A stretch of 30,708 nt of DNA from Gaiellasilicea sp039914895 (GTDB lineage: Bacteria > Actinomycetota > Thermoleophilia > Gaiellales > Gaiellaceae). Made by a program: the position numbers and the translations under genes. The notes under the pieces are model-generated. The model made no database searches. It was not told the origin of the DNA and saw nothing but the letters and a program-made list of their open reading frames with translations. Position 1 is the stretch's first letter. Each line of letters begins with the position of its first letter. Shown one piece after another: positions 13,529 through 21,353 of the stretch. The stretch lies in NCBI GenBank assembly GCA_039914895.1, contig JBDSOJ010000161.1, forward strand, positions 1 through 30,708, given 5' to 3'.

Positions 13529-14349
13529 TCGACGGGTTTGGTGGCCGCGACGGCGTCGAGCTGGTTCGCGTGGTAGAGCACCGCCGCCTCGGCCGTGCGG
13601 GCGGCGTTGCGATCGTGGTGCGACGCGATCGCGTGCAGGAGCTCGGCGCGCGCGGCCACGTCGAGCCCGCTCGCCCGCTCCTCGACCGTCCTCAGGCCGA
13701 GATGGACGTGGCCGAGCAGCCGACCCTCGTCGGTTTGCCGGAACGACGGCCCCCGTCCGAGCTCGCGCACGCGCCCGACGTCGTGGAGGAGCGCCGCTGC
13801 CAGCAGGAGCTCGGAGCGAAGCCGCGGGTGCAGCTGCGCCGTCTCGCGCGCGAGCGTGGCCACTCCGACCGTGTGCTCGAGCAGGCCGCCCGCGTAGGAG
13901 TGGTGGGTCTCGGCTGCCGGCAGCTCGCGCAGCGCTTTCCGGAGCACAGCGTCCCCGAGGAACCCGCCGACGACCGCCGCCAGCCCGGAATGCGACAGCT
14001 CGCCCGCAAGGAACTCGAGGAAGCCATCCAGCTCGTCCGCGTCCCGCCGCAGCTGCGGTGTCAGCCCGGCCGGGTCGGTATCGGTCGCCTCGACCGAGCG
14101 GATCTCCAGCTGCAGCCGGTCGTCGAAACGCTCGACCCGACCGAGCACCCGCACGGCGTCACCCTCCGCGAAGCGTCCGTCGAGCAGCTCGACGTCGTTC
14201 CAGATCCGCCCCTCGATCCGCCCCGTCGAGTCGACCAGCTCGAGCGCGAGGTACGGCGCCCCCTTTCGCGTCGTTCGCCGCTGCTTGCGCGCGACGGCGT
14301 AGACACCTTCGACGGTTCGATCGGGGGCGAGCTCGGCGATCGTGCTCAT
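13525..14349 (-). CDS. YhaM-like HD-domain 3'-5' exoribonuclease
   Basis: A 274-residue protein with an N-terminal OB-fold (TVEGVYAVARKQRRTTRKG, LELVDSTGRIEGRIW) and a C-terminal HD domain. The metal-binding histidines and Asp are in HHSYAGGLLEHTVGVA, ALLHDVGRVRELG, HVHLGL and IASHHDRN. This order is that of YhaM/CBF1, which trims RNA and single-stranded DNA from the 3' end. It is slightly shorter than Bacillus YhaM (about 314). The ATG at 14349 is chosen because TACACT lies 7 bases before it; the frame extends left into the promoter of the divergent DUF1015 gene. It is the first gene of a two-gene unit with the EamA transporter. Confidence 0.83.
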   Translation of the reverse strand: MSTIAELAPDRTVEGVYAVARKQRRTTRKGAPYLALELVDSTGRIEGRIWNDVELLDGRFAEGDAVRVLGRVERFDDRLQLEIRSVEATDTDPAGLTPQLRRDADELDGFLEFLAGELSHSGLAAVVGGFLGDAVLRKALRELPAAETHHSYAGGLLEHTVGVATLARETAQLHPRLRSELLLAAALLHDVGRVRELGRGPSFRQTDEGRLLGHVHLGLRTVEERASGLDVAARAELLHAIASHHDRNAARTAEAAVLYHANQLDAVAATKPVE

Positions 14350-14356
14350 GGGGATG

Positions 14357-14385
14357 AGTGTAGGGCGCGAGCCTGTTGGTACGTT
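14357..14385. promoter_or_regulatory. Divergent leaderless promoters, HD nuclease and DUF1015
   Basis: Minus strand TACACT (14357-14362) is 7 bases before the ATG at 14349. Plus strand TACGTT (14380-14385) is 7 bases before the ATG at 14393. The two hexamers are 17 bases apart, so each lies where the other promoter's -35 would be. Confidence 0.5.
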
Positions 14386-14392
14386 GCCCGCC

Positions 14393-15427
14393 ATGGCCGT
14401 GGTCAAGCCCTTCCGCGCGCTGCGCTACAACGAGGCGGCGGCGGGCCCGCTCGCGACGCTCGTCGCCCCGCCCTACGACGTCATCTCGGCGGAGCAGCGC
14501 CAGGAGCTGCGCGCTCGCAGCCCGCACAACGTCGTCCGGCTGACGCTGCCCGACTCGGAGGAGCAGGCCGCCCGCGAGCTCGAGGAGTGGCGTGCCGGCG
14601 GGATCCTCGTCGACGAGCCGCCTGCGATCTGGGCGCTCGAGCAGCACTACGTCGGCCCCGACGGCGTCGCTCGCACCCGCTTCGGGATCGTCGCCTCGCT
14701 CAAGGTCGAGCCGTACGAGACCGGCACGGTGCTCCCGCACGAGCGCACCCACGCAGGCCCGAAGGAGGGCCGCCTCCGTCTGCTGCGCGCAACGCGCGTC
14801 CAGCTCGAGCCGATCTTCCTCCTCTACGACGGGGCGGCGCCGGTCGAGCGCCCCGACCACGAGCCCGACCTCGAGGTCGAGGGCGCGAAGCTCTGGCGGC
14901 TCGACGACCCGGCGCTCGTGCGCACCTTCGACGACAAGCAGCTGCTGATCGCCGATGGGCATCACCGCTACGAGACCGCGGTCGCGTTCGCAGCCGAGGA
15001 GGGGACGCCTGCCAGTGCTCAGATGCTCGTCGTGCTCGTCTCGACGGAGGATCCGGGACTCGAGATCTTCCCCACCCACCGGCTGTTCTCGACCTCCAAA
15101 CGGCTCGAGGGCAGCGCCGTGGAGACCGCCGCGGCCATGGTCGTGACCGAGGTGACCCGTGGCGGCCGCAGGCGCGTCGACGTCCCGGAGGGAATGCTCG
15201 CCGTGCAGCTCGTCGACGCGCTCGGTCACGACGGGATCTCGTATACCGCCGACGCGGCGGAGGCCGAGCGCCGCGTTCGCGACGGCGAAGCGGCGGTTGC
15301 GTACCTGCTCGAGCCGACCCGGATCGAGGACGTCTTCATCCACGCCCGCCGTGGCGAGGTGCTGCCGCAGAAAACGACGTACTTCTTCCCGAAGCTGATC
15401 TCCGGCCTGCTCTTCCATCCGCTTTGA
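14393..15427 (+). CDS. DUF1015 family protein
   Basis: A 344-residue member of DUF1015, a widespread bacterial family of unknown biochemical role often found near serine biosynthesis genes. The signature parts are all present: PFRALRYNEAAAG then VAPPYDVIS, the RTHAGPKEGRL stretch (here HERTHAGPKEG), LLIADGHHRYETA, and the C-terminal LPQKTTYFFPKLISGLLFHPL in pieces. The start ATG 14393 (MAVVKPF) agrees with the usual family N terminus and sits 7 bases after a TACGTT hexamer. The inositol phosphatase gene follows after 10 bases and is probably in the same transcript. Confidence 0.88.
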   Translation: MAVVKPFRALRYNEAAAGPLATLVAPPYDVISAEQRQELRARSPHNVVRLTLPDSEEQAARELEEWRAGGILVDEPPAIWALEQHYVGPDGVARTRFGIVASLKVEPYETGTVLPHERTHAGPKEGRLRLLRATRVQLEPIFLLYDGAAPVERPDHEPDLEVEGAKLWRLDDPALVRTFDDKQLLIADGHHRYETAVAFAAEEGTPASAQMLVVLVSTEDPGLEIFPTHRLFSTSKRLEGSAVETAAAMVVTEVTRGGRRRVDVPEGMLAVQLVDALGHDGISYTADAAEAERRVRDGEAAVAYLLEPTRIEDVFIHARRGEVLPQKTTYFFPKLISGLLFHPL

Positions 15428-15437
15428 GGCTGGGTCG

Positions 15438-16238
15438 ATGAAGCCGTGGCTCGACGTCTGCCGCGAAGCTGTCGGCGACATCAAGGCCGTGCTCATCGAG
15501 CTGCCGACCCGCATCGAGCGCGAGCCCGTGCTCCAGATCGGCGAGGGTGGCGACGACACGACCGCGATCGACGCGGCTGCGGAGACGGCGGTCGTGCACC
15601 GGCTCGAGCAGCTGGACGAGCACTTCACGCTCGTCTCGGAGGAGCTCGGCGAGCGCGTCTTTGGCAGCGGCGAGCCCTGGCGCGTCGTGGTCGATCCGAT
15701 CGACGGGTCCCTGAACGCGAAGCGCGACATCCCCTTCTTCTCGCTCTCGCTCGCCGTCGCCGACGGGCCGACGATGGCCGATGTCGTGTTCGGCTACGTG
15801 TACGACTTCGGCTCGGGCGAGGAATGGACGGCCGAGCGTGGTCGCGGAGCGTTCCTGAACGGCAGCCGTCTCGGAGCTCTGAAACCGAAGGACACGATCG
15901 AGATCCTCTCGTTCGAGGCGACGACGACGGCAGAGGTCGCAGACCGGGCGGCGCAGATGGTCGGCAGCGCGCACCGGCTCCGGATCATGGGCTCGCTCGC
16001 GCTCTCGCTCTGCCATCTCGCCGCTGGCCGAGTTGACGCCGCCTGCTCGCTCAAGCCGGCGCGTGCGGTCGACATCGCCGCCGCGCAGCTGCTCGTGCGC
16101 GAGTGTGGGCTCGCGATCGAGCTCTTCGAGGATCCTCCGTTCGGCGCGGCGCCGCTCGACCTGATCGGGCGCTCCCGCGTCGTCGCGGCCGGAACGGACG
16201 ATCTGTGCCGGACGCTCGAAGCGGCCCTGACCGCGTAG
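15438..16238 (+). CDS. Inositol monophosphatase family protein (possible FBPase/IMPase)
   Basis: Mg-dependent sugar phosphatase of 266 residues. The metal-binding motifs are the Glu residues of LVSEELGE and VVDPIDGSLNAKRDIPFFSLS, where the form DPIDGSxNA is the one seen in archaeal-type bifunctional fructose-bisphosphatase/inositol-phosphatases rather than the DPIDGTxNF of classical IMPases. The third metal Asp is in RAVDIAAAQLLV; the preceding Trp that is usual (WDxAA) is Val here. The substrate might be inositol phosphate, fructose-1,6-bisphosphate or another sugar phosphate. It lies 10 bases after DUF1015 without a separate promoter. Confidence 0.85.
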   Translation: MKPWLDVCREAVGDIKAVLIELPTRIEREPVLQIGEGGDDTTAIDAAAETAVVHRLEQLDEHFTLVSEELGERVFGSGEPWRVVVDPIDGSLNAKRDIPFFSLSLAVADGPTMADVVFGYVYDFGSGEEWTAERGRGAFLNGSRLGALKPKDTIEILSFEATTTAEVADRAAQMVGSAHRLRIMGSLALSLCHLAAGRVDAACSLKPARAVDIAAAQLLVRECGLAIELFEDPPFGAAPLDLIGRSRVVAAGTDDLCRTLEAALTA

Positions 16239-16242
16239 CGCA

Positions 16243-16268
16243 GGGGCGGAGGCCCCGAGTCCGAACTC
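16243..16268 (+). terminator. Tandem small hairpins after the phosphatase gene
   Basis: GGGGC-GGAG-GCCCC (16243-16256) is followed directly by GAGT-CCGA-ACTC (16257-16268), starting 5 bases after the stop. There is no U-tract, so this is a possible weak or Rho-assisted terminator before the two-component operon. Confidence 0.3.
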
Positions 16269-16285
16269 GACAGAGGGGGCGCGAC

Positions 16286-16291
16286 TAGACT
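16286..16291 (+). promoter_or_regulatory. Possible -10 of the two-component operon
   Basis: TAGACT lies 33 bases before the GTG at 16325. Unlike the leaderless promoters elsewhere it would leave a short 5' leader, with GAGG about 20 bases before the start. Tentative. Confidence 0.3.
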
Positions 16292-16324
16292 GAGACCGAC
16301 CGAGGCACCGCTCCTCCCCGTACG

Positions 16325-16714
16325 GTGGACGAACGAGGACAACATCCCGCATCCGACGGCGCCGCGACGATTCTCGTCTGCGACGACGACGCGAGCCTGC
16401 GCGAGCTCGTGCGTGCGGTGCTCGGCGACGGCTACCGCTTCATCGAAGCAGCCGACGGAATTGAGGCACTTGCGCTCGCCCGCGAGGAGCGGCCCGACCT
16501 GATCGTGCTCGACGTCATGCTGCCCGGGCTGAGCGGAATCGAGGTTCTGCAAGAGCTGCGGGCGAACGAGGAGCTGCTGTCGATCCCCGTCGTCGTGATC
16601 ACGGCGTGGAGTCACGCCGAGCTCGACGCACAGATCGCCGGCGCAGACCGGTTCGTCGCGAAGCCGTTCGATCCCGACGACCTCAGCAACGCGGTCGAGG
16701 AGCTGCTGGCGTGA
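16325..16714 (+). CDS. Single-domain response regulator
   Basis: A CheY-like receiver domain of 129 residues with no output domain. The acidic pocket is in ILVCDDDASL, the phosphorylated Asp is D63 in IVLDVMLPG, the switch Thr is in VVITAW and the conserved Lys is in FVAKPFDP. Because there is no DNA-binding part it must act through protein contacts. The histidine kinase gene starts inside its stop codon (GTGA), so the two are almost certainly a cognate pair. The first 12 or so residues (VDERGQHPASDG) are an unstructured lead; the GTG start is the only good candidate but lacks a strong ribosome binding site. Confidence 0.85.
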   Translation: MDERGQHPASDGAATILVCDDDASLRELVRAVLGDGYRFIEAADGIEALALAREERPDLIVLDVMLPGLSGIEVLQELRANEELLSIPVVVITAWSHAELDAQIAGADRFVAKPFDPDDLSNAVEELLA

Positions 16715-18231
16715 CGCTCGCGCGCCGGATGTGGCTTGCGAGCGCCGCACTGGCGCTTCTCGTCGGCGCTGCGTTCACTGCGCTCAACCTCGCAGTCTCC
16801 GCCCAGCGCGAGGCGACCGACCGCGAAGCGCGGTCGCAGGAGGTCACGGCGGCCTCGTTGCAGCTCGAGAAGCTCGTGTCGAACGTCGAGTCGAGCTTCC
16901 TCAGCTTCACGGTCACCGGCCTCGACCGCACGCTCGGGACCTACAGGAGCGCAAGCGATGAGCTGCCGGTACGTCTGACCGAGCTGGAGACCCTCGTCAG
17001 CGACGATCCGCCTCAGAGCAGGCGCGCGCGGACGCTGGAGAACAGGATCAGGGAGTACGTCTTCGACTTCGTGCGGCCGCTGATTCCGATCCTGCGCGAG
17101 GAACCCGACATCACCCAGGACGACTCGGCAGTCGCCCAGCAGGGAAAGGTGCAGACCGACGGGATCCGTCGGCTTTTCCTCCGCTTTCGCGCGGCCGAGG
17201 ACAAGCTCGCGAAGCAGGCCGCCCGCGACGCGGAACGACGCACCGACCTCGCTGTGCTCGTCGGCGCCGTCGCGGTCGGAGCCTCGATGGCGCTGATCGT
17301 CCTCTTCGGGATCGTGCTCGCCCGCTCGATCGGGCGTCCCATCCGGGCGGTGGCGGACGCTGCGGGCCGGCTGGCCGGCGGCGAGCTCTCGCTCCGGCTG
17401 CCGGCACAGGGCTCCGGCGAGGTCGGCGAGCTGACGCGGGCGTTCAACGAGATGGCCGAACGACTCGAGGCGAGTCACGCGGAGCTGGAGCAGCAGAACG
17501 AGGAGCTGCGCGAGAGCGAGCGGATGAAGACCGAGCTCGTCAGCATCGTCTCGCACGAGCTGCGGACGCCGCTGGCAAGCGTGCTCGGCTTCACGGCGCT
17601 CCTGCTGAAGCGGGAGTTCGACTCTTCGGCGCGCCGGCACTACCTCGGCATCGTCGATGCCCAGGCGCGGCGTCTGGCGGCGCTGCTCGAGGACTTCCTC
17701 GACGTCCAGCGGATCGAGCACGAGGGCGTCGACTTGGCGACCGAGAGGGTCGATCTCGCGCTGCTGCTGGACGAGCAGGCGCAGCTGTACGCCGCGCAGA
17801 GCCCGAAGCACCGGCTGGCGGTCCAGCTCGCGGAACGGCCCCTGACGGTGCGGGGCGACCCGGGCAGGCTGGCGCAGGTCGTCGGCAACCTGCTCTCGAA
17901 CGCGATCAAGTACTCACCCGAGGGCGGCGTCGTCGAGCTCGTCGCCGCCCGTAGCGACGGCGGCGTCCGGATCGCAGTCCGCGATAAGGGCCGCGGCATC
18001 CCCGAGGATCAGCAGGGCCGCATCTTCACCAAGTTCTTCCGTGGCGACGCCGGGGCGACCGGGATCACCGGCACCGGCCTCGGACTCGCGGTCTCACGTG
18101 AGATCGTGGAGGCGCACGGTGGCAGCATCGGCTTCGACAGTGACTTCGGCGCAGGCTCGACCTTCTGGCTCGAGCTGCCGGGGACGAACGGAGAGTCCAG
18201 TGCAACGCAGACGAAGGAGGCGCGGGAATGA
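16711..18231 (+). CDS. Sensor histidine kinase with CHASE3-like and HAMP domains
   Basis: Membrane sensor kinase of 506 residues. From the N terminus it has transmembrane helix 1 (about 7-27), a helical extracytoplasmic domain of CHASE3 type (28-180; SSFLSFTVTGLDRTLGTYRS, ELETLVSD) and transmembrane helix 2 (about 186-210). These are followed by HAMP (SIGRPIRAVADAAGRLAGG), a short coiled coil, HisKA with the phospho-His H282 in SHELRTPLAS, and HATPase_c. The ATPase part has NLLSNAIKYS, DKGRGIP, IFTKFFRG and GTGLGLAVS. All catalytic boxes are intact. It starts at the GTG overlapping the response regulator stop and ends in an ATGA overlap with the secreted-protein gene. CHASE3 ligands are generally unknown. 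Confidence 0.88.
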   Translation: MTLARRMWLASAALALLVGAAFTALNLAVSAQREATDREARSQEVTAASLQLEKLVSNVESSFLSFTVTGLDRTLGTYRSASDELPVRLTELETLVSDDPPQSRRARTLENRIREYVFDFVRPLIPILREEPDITQDDSAVAQQGKVQTDGIRRLFLRFRAAEDKLAKQAARDAERRTDLAVLVGAVAVGASMALIVLFGIVLARSIGRPIRAVADAAGRLAGGELSLRLPAQGSGEVGELTRAFNEMAERLEASHAELEQQNEELRESERMKTELVSIVSHELRTPLASVLGFTALLLKREFDSSARRHYLGIVDAQARRLAALLEDFLDVQRIEHEGVDLATERVDLALLLDEQAQLYAAQSPKHRLAVQLAERPLTVRGDPGRLAQVVGNLLSNAIKYSPEGGVVELVAARSDGGVRIAVRDKGRGIPEDQQGRIFTKFFRGDAGATGITGTGLGLAVSREIVEAHGGSIGFDSDFGAGSTFWLELPGTNGESSATQTKEARE

Positions 18232-18692
18232 ACAGCAGAGTCGGCTGGGTGTTGACAGGAGCAATCGTCGGCATCGTCGCCGTCGGCCCGTGGCAGAGCC
18301 GCTCGGAGGCGGGAACGGGACCGGCGAGGATCAGGATCACCGATCGTGAGCTGGCGGTGACGCGCGTCGACGTCGGCGTCCGAGGCACGTCGCCCGGTGA
18401 CATGGAGGTGATCAGGGTCAGGTTGCTGGAACGGGGGACGCGCGCCACGATCGGACGCGGCGAGCTCGTCTGCACGTTCGCGGACAGCATCCGGTCGCGC
18501 ATCTGCCGCGGGACGTACATCCTGCCGAAGGGGAAGATCGTCGTCGGCGGCTCGCTCCTCTACCGGCAGTTCTACGACCTGGCGGTGCTCGGCGGCACCG
18601 GCCTCTACGACAACGCCAGAGGCGCGCTGACCGTGACCCGGACGCATCGCAAGCCGGTGCGGAACCTCATCGTCTTCCGGCTCGTCGGCTAG
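18228..18692 (+). CDS. Secreted barrel-like protein in the two-component operon
   Basis: A 154-residue protein with a signal peptide or N-terminal anchor (WVLTGAIVGIVAVGPW) and a beta-rich remainder. The C-terminal half, with CRGTYILPKGKIVVGG, a short DLAVLGGTGLYDNARGALTV and NLIVFRL, resembles the allene-oxide-cyclase/dirigent-like barrel. In that fold GGTGxYxxARG is a recurrent motif. Two Cys residues (VCTF and RICRG) may form a disulfide outside the cell. The start codon overlaps the histidine kinase stop (ATGA), so expression is coupled to the sensor. A role as an exported partner of the CHASE3 sensor is only an inference from position. Confidence 0.6.
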   Translation: MNSRVGWVLTGAIVGIVAVGPWQSRSEAGTGPARIRITDRELAVTRVDVGVRGTSPGDMEVIRVRLLERGTRATIGRGELVCTFADSIRSRICRGTYILPKGKIVVGGSLLYRQFYDLAVLGGTGLYDNARGALTVTRTHRKPVRNLIVFRLVG

Positions 18693-18724
18693 GTGTGTAG
18701 TCAGTCGAGCTAGGTGCCCGCCGC

Positions 18725-18730
18725 TACGCT
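18725..18730 (+). promoter_or_regulatory. -10 element for leaderless mrp mRNA
   Basis: TACGCT followed by 6 bases and the ATG at 18737. It lies in the 44-base gap after the two-component operon. No clear -35 is visible. Confidence 0.5.
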
Positions 18731-18736
18731 CCGCCT

Positions 18737-19801
18737 ATGACCGTGGATCGCGACGACGTCCTGCGCGCGCTCGAGCACGTGATCGACCCCGAGCTGCGCC
18801 AGCCCGTGACCGAGCTCGACATGGTCCGCAGCGTCGAGATCGAAGGTGCCGACGTCTCGGTCACGATCGCGCTCACGGTCGCCGGCTGCCCGCTGCGCAA
18901 CTCGTTCCAGGATCAGGTCGCCGAGCACGTCGGCGGTGTCCTGGGCGTGCGGCGCGTCGAGCTCCGCTTCGACGTGATGAGCCCGGACGAGAAGGCGGCG
19001 CTGACGATGAAGCTCCGCGGCGGCCGGCCCGAGAAGTCGATCTCGCTCGATCCAGCGACCCGCGTGATCGCGGTCGCGAGCGGGAAGGGCGGCGTCGGCA
19101 AGTCGTCGCTGACCGTCAATCTCGCCGCTGCACTCGACGGGCTCGGCCAGCAGGTGGGCGTGATCGACGCCGATGTCTACGGCCATTCGATCCCGCACAT
19201 GCTCGGCGTCCACCAGCGGCCGATCGTGGTCGACAAGATGATCATCCCGCCGGTGCGCGGCAACCTGAAGCTGATCTCGATCGGCAACTTCCTCGACGAG
19301 AACGCGCCCGTGATGTGGCGCGGGCCGATGCTGCACCGGGCGCTCGAGCAGTTCCTCTCCGACGTCCACTGGGGCGCGCTGGACACGGTCGTGATCGACA
19401 TGCCGCCCGGGACCGGCGACATAGCGATCTCGCTCGGCCAGCTGCTGCCCCGCGCCGAGGTGCTGGTCGTGACGACGCCGCAGCCGCTCGCGCAAGCCGT
19501 GGCGGCGCGCGCCGCGATGATGGCGCAGAAGACGGGCCAGAAGCTGCTCGGCGTCGTCGAGAACATGAGCGGCGACGCGTTCGGCGAGGGCGGCGGCGCC
19601 AGGCTCGCCGACGAGCTCGGCGTGCCGTTGCTGGGGACGATCCCGCTCGATCGGGCGCTGCGCGAGGCGGGCGACGTGGGCGTCCCCGTCGTCGAGGCCG
19701 AGCCGGACGCCGAGTCGTCGCGCGCTCTCGTCGCGCTCGCCGAGACCGTCGCGGCGACGCGGACGGCGGCGATCCGCAGGCCGCTGACGCTGCTCTCCTA
19801 G
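18737..19801 (+). CDS. mrp: Mrp/ApbC-type P-loop ATPase with MIP18 (DUF59) domain
   Basis: A 354-residue protein of the Mrp/NBP35 family, iron-sulfur carrier ATPases. The N-terminal 80 residues are a MIP18/DUF59 domain (VIDPELRQPVTELDMV, AGCPLRN). The ATPase has the deviant Walker A GKGGVGKSS, DADVYGHSIPHMLG, and VIDMPPGTGDIAIS. Downstream of VVENMSG the family normally has a CXXC that binds the bridging cluster; here the text runs directly from ENMSG to DAFGEGGG, so the cysteines are absent. The protein might still act with other ligands or have another role. The ATG is 6 bases after TACGCT. It stands alone: the following HAD gene has its own promoter-like hexamer. Confidence 0.87.
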   Translation: MTVDRDDVLRALEHVIDPELRQPVTELDMVRSVEIEGADVSVTIALTVAGCPLRNSFQDQVAEHVGGVLGVRRVELRFDVMSPDEKAALTMKLRGGRPEKSISLDPATRVIAVASGKGGVGKSSLTVNLAAALDGLGQQVGVIDADVYGHSIPHMLGVHQRPIVVDKMIIPPVRGNLKLISIGNFLDENAPVMWRGPMLHRALEQFLSDVHWGALDTVVIDMPPGTGDIAISLGQLLPRAEVLVVTTPQPLAQAVAARAAMMAQKTGQKLLGVVENMSGDAFGEGGGARLADELGVPLLGTIPLDRALREAGDVGVPVVEAEPDAESSRALVALAETVAATRTAAIRRPLTLLS

Positions 19802-19846
19802 GGATTGGAGTTCCTCGAGCGAACCGAGGCATCGCCTCGTCATCCG

Positions 19847-19852
19847 TACACT
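19847..19852 (+). promoter_or_regulatory. -10 element for leaderless HAD phosphatase mRNA
   Basis: TACACT followed by 6 bases and the ATG at 19859. The spacing supports this start over an upstream in-frame TTG at 19805. Confidence 0.5.
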
Positions 19853-19858
19853 CGACCG

Positions 19859-20638
19859 ATGCAGGCTGCCGCCTTTTTCGACCTCGACCGGACGCTCCTG
19901 CAGCGCTCGAGTGCTCTTGCGCTCGCCGGGGCGTTCCGCGAGCACGGCGTGATCGGACGCGGCCAGCTTGCCAAGGCCGCGGCGTGGCAGCTCCTCTTCG
20001 CCGCGCGCGGGGCAAGCGCGGAGACGGTGCGGAAGGCGGCCGAGGACGGCCTGATGATCCTGAGAGGCTTCGCCGTCAAGGATCTGCGCGCGCTCGTCGC
20101 AGGAGCGATGGAACCGACGCTCAAGCCGCTCGTCTATGAGCAGGCGCTCGTGCTCGTGGCCGGCCACCGCGAACGAGGCGAGCCGGTCTACATCGTCTCG
20201 GCAACGTTGCAGGAGATCGTCGAGGAGCTCGCGACCGAGCTCGGTTTCGACGGTGCGGTCGGCTCGACCTGCGAGATCGAGGACGGCGTCTATACGGGTC
20301 GCTCGCTGCGTGCCTGCCACGGCGAGGGCAAGGCGGCCGCGATCCGCGAGCTTGCGGCCGAGCGAGGCTACGACCTGGCGGCCTCGACCGCGTACTCCGA
20401 CAGCCACACCGACCTGCCGTTCCTCGAAGCGGTCGGAAACGCGGTCGTCGTCAATCCCGACCGAGAGCTGCGCCGGATCGCCGCGGAGCGCGACTGGCCG
20501 GTGCTCGGGTTCACCGATCTCGCCCACCCGCCCGCGCGGCGGCTCAGTCCAGCGCTCCTCGGAATCCCGCTCGTGCTCGGCGCGGGCGCCGCGGCCTGGG
20601 CGGCATGGTTGAGACGTAGAACGTGCCGTGCTGCCTGA
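19859..20638 (+). CDS. HAD-IB family phosphatase with C-terminal membrane helix
   Basis: Phosphatase of the HAD subfamily IB (SerB/TIGR01490-like), 259 residues. The nucleophile motif is FFDLDRTLL (DxDxT) at residues 6-14, motif II is the Ser of YIVSATLQE, the Lys is in GEGKAAAIRE and the acidic motif is YSDSHTDLPFLE. The cap is helical. After the catalytic domain comes a single hydrophobic stretch (LGIPLVLGAGAAAWAAWL) and a basic end, so the enzyme is probably tethered to the inner face of the membrane. Similar proteins act on phospholipid or amino acid phosphates; the substrate is not known. The last 11 bases overlap the Ldh-family gene. Confidence 0.85.
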   Translation: MQAAAFFDLDRTLLQRSSALALAGAFREHGVIGRGQLAKAAAWQLLFAARGASAETVRKAAEDGLMILRGFAVKDLRALVAGAMEPTLKPLVYEQALVLVAGHRERGEPVYIVSATLQEIVEELATELGFDGAVGSTCEIEDGVYTGRSLRACHGEGKAAAIRELAAERGYDLAASTAYSDSHTDLPFLEAVGNAVVVNPDRELRRIAAERDWPVLGFTDLAHPPARRLSPALLGIPLVLGAGAAAWAAWLRRRTCRAA

Positions 20639-21353
20639 GGAGCGGCTGCACGAGCTGGGATTCTCGGCCGAGGACGCCGCCACCCTCGCCGATCACTTCC
20701 TCGACGCGGAGTCCCGCGGCAAGCTCGGCCACGGGCTCGCGCGGATCGACTGGCTCGCGACGCAGGAACTCGACCCGACCGCGGAGCCGGTCAAGACGGC
20801 GAGCTACCCCGGCTTCGACTACTGGGAGTCGCGCGGGACCGTCGGCTACCTCGTGCTCGCGGCGATCTGCGCCGAGCTGGCAGAGGCGCAACCGTGGCCG
20901 GTGCGCGTCGTCGCGGCCGATGCCTTCCCGAGCGGTCACCTCGGCTACTGGGTTCGCTGGCTCGCCGAGGCCGGCCTCGTCGCGCTGCTCACCGCAACGT
21001 CGCCCGCCCGGCTCGCCCACCCGGACGGCGGAGAACCCCTGGTCGGCACGAACCCGATCGCGATCGGCCTGCCGAATCCCGAAGGCGATCCCATCGTCGT
21101 CGACGTCTCGCCGGCAAAGGCGACCTACGGCGACGTCCTCGCCGGGGGCGCGCAGCCGGAGGACATCGTCCCCTACGGGGGCGAGCAGGCGTACAAGTCG
21201 TTCGCCCTCGCCCTCGGCCTGCAGGGGCTCGTCGAGTCGTTCGTCGGCGAGACGTACGGGATCGTCCTCGTCGCGGCGAAGCCCGAGTTCGACTGGTTCG
21301 CGGCGACGCTGCGCGAGCGAGCGGCCGGGCTACGGCTCCCCGGCGACGCGTAA
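20628..21353 (+). CDS. Ldh family (malate/L-lactate dehydrogenase type) oxidoreductase, short
   Basis: NAD(P)-dependent oxidoreductase of the Ldh_2 (YbiC/MDH2) family, distinct from classical lactate dehydrogenases. Recognised parts are ESRGKLGHGLARI near the N terminus, GHLGYWVRWLAEAGLVAL, then GGEPLVGTNPIAIGLPN and VDVSPAKATYGDV, and YGGEQAYKSFALALGLQ. It has 241 residues where the family usually has 330-350, with shortening spread over the protein rather than one break, and no frameshift is evident. It starts at a GTG inside the HAD gene. The 3' end overlaps the convergent cupin gene by 24 bases. Activity is uncertain because of the reduced size. Confidence 0.75.
   Translation: MLPEERLHELGFSAEDAATLADHFLDAESRGKLGHGLARIDWLATQELDPTAEPVKTASYPGFDYWESRGTVGYLVLAAICAELAEAQPWPVRVVAADAFPSGHLGYWVRWLAEAGLVALLTATSPARLAHPDGGEPLVGTNPIAIGLPNPEGDPIVVDVSPAKATYGDVLAGGAQPEDIVPYGGEQAYKSFALALGLQGLVESFVGETYGIVLVAAKPEFDWFAATLRERAAGLRLPGDA

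Noticed and set aside
18710..20683. 657-codon minus-strand open frame opposite mrp and the HAD gene
   Set aside because: Same shadow pattern, no start signal, and the plus strand has intact P-loop and HAD motifs.
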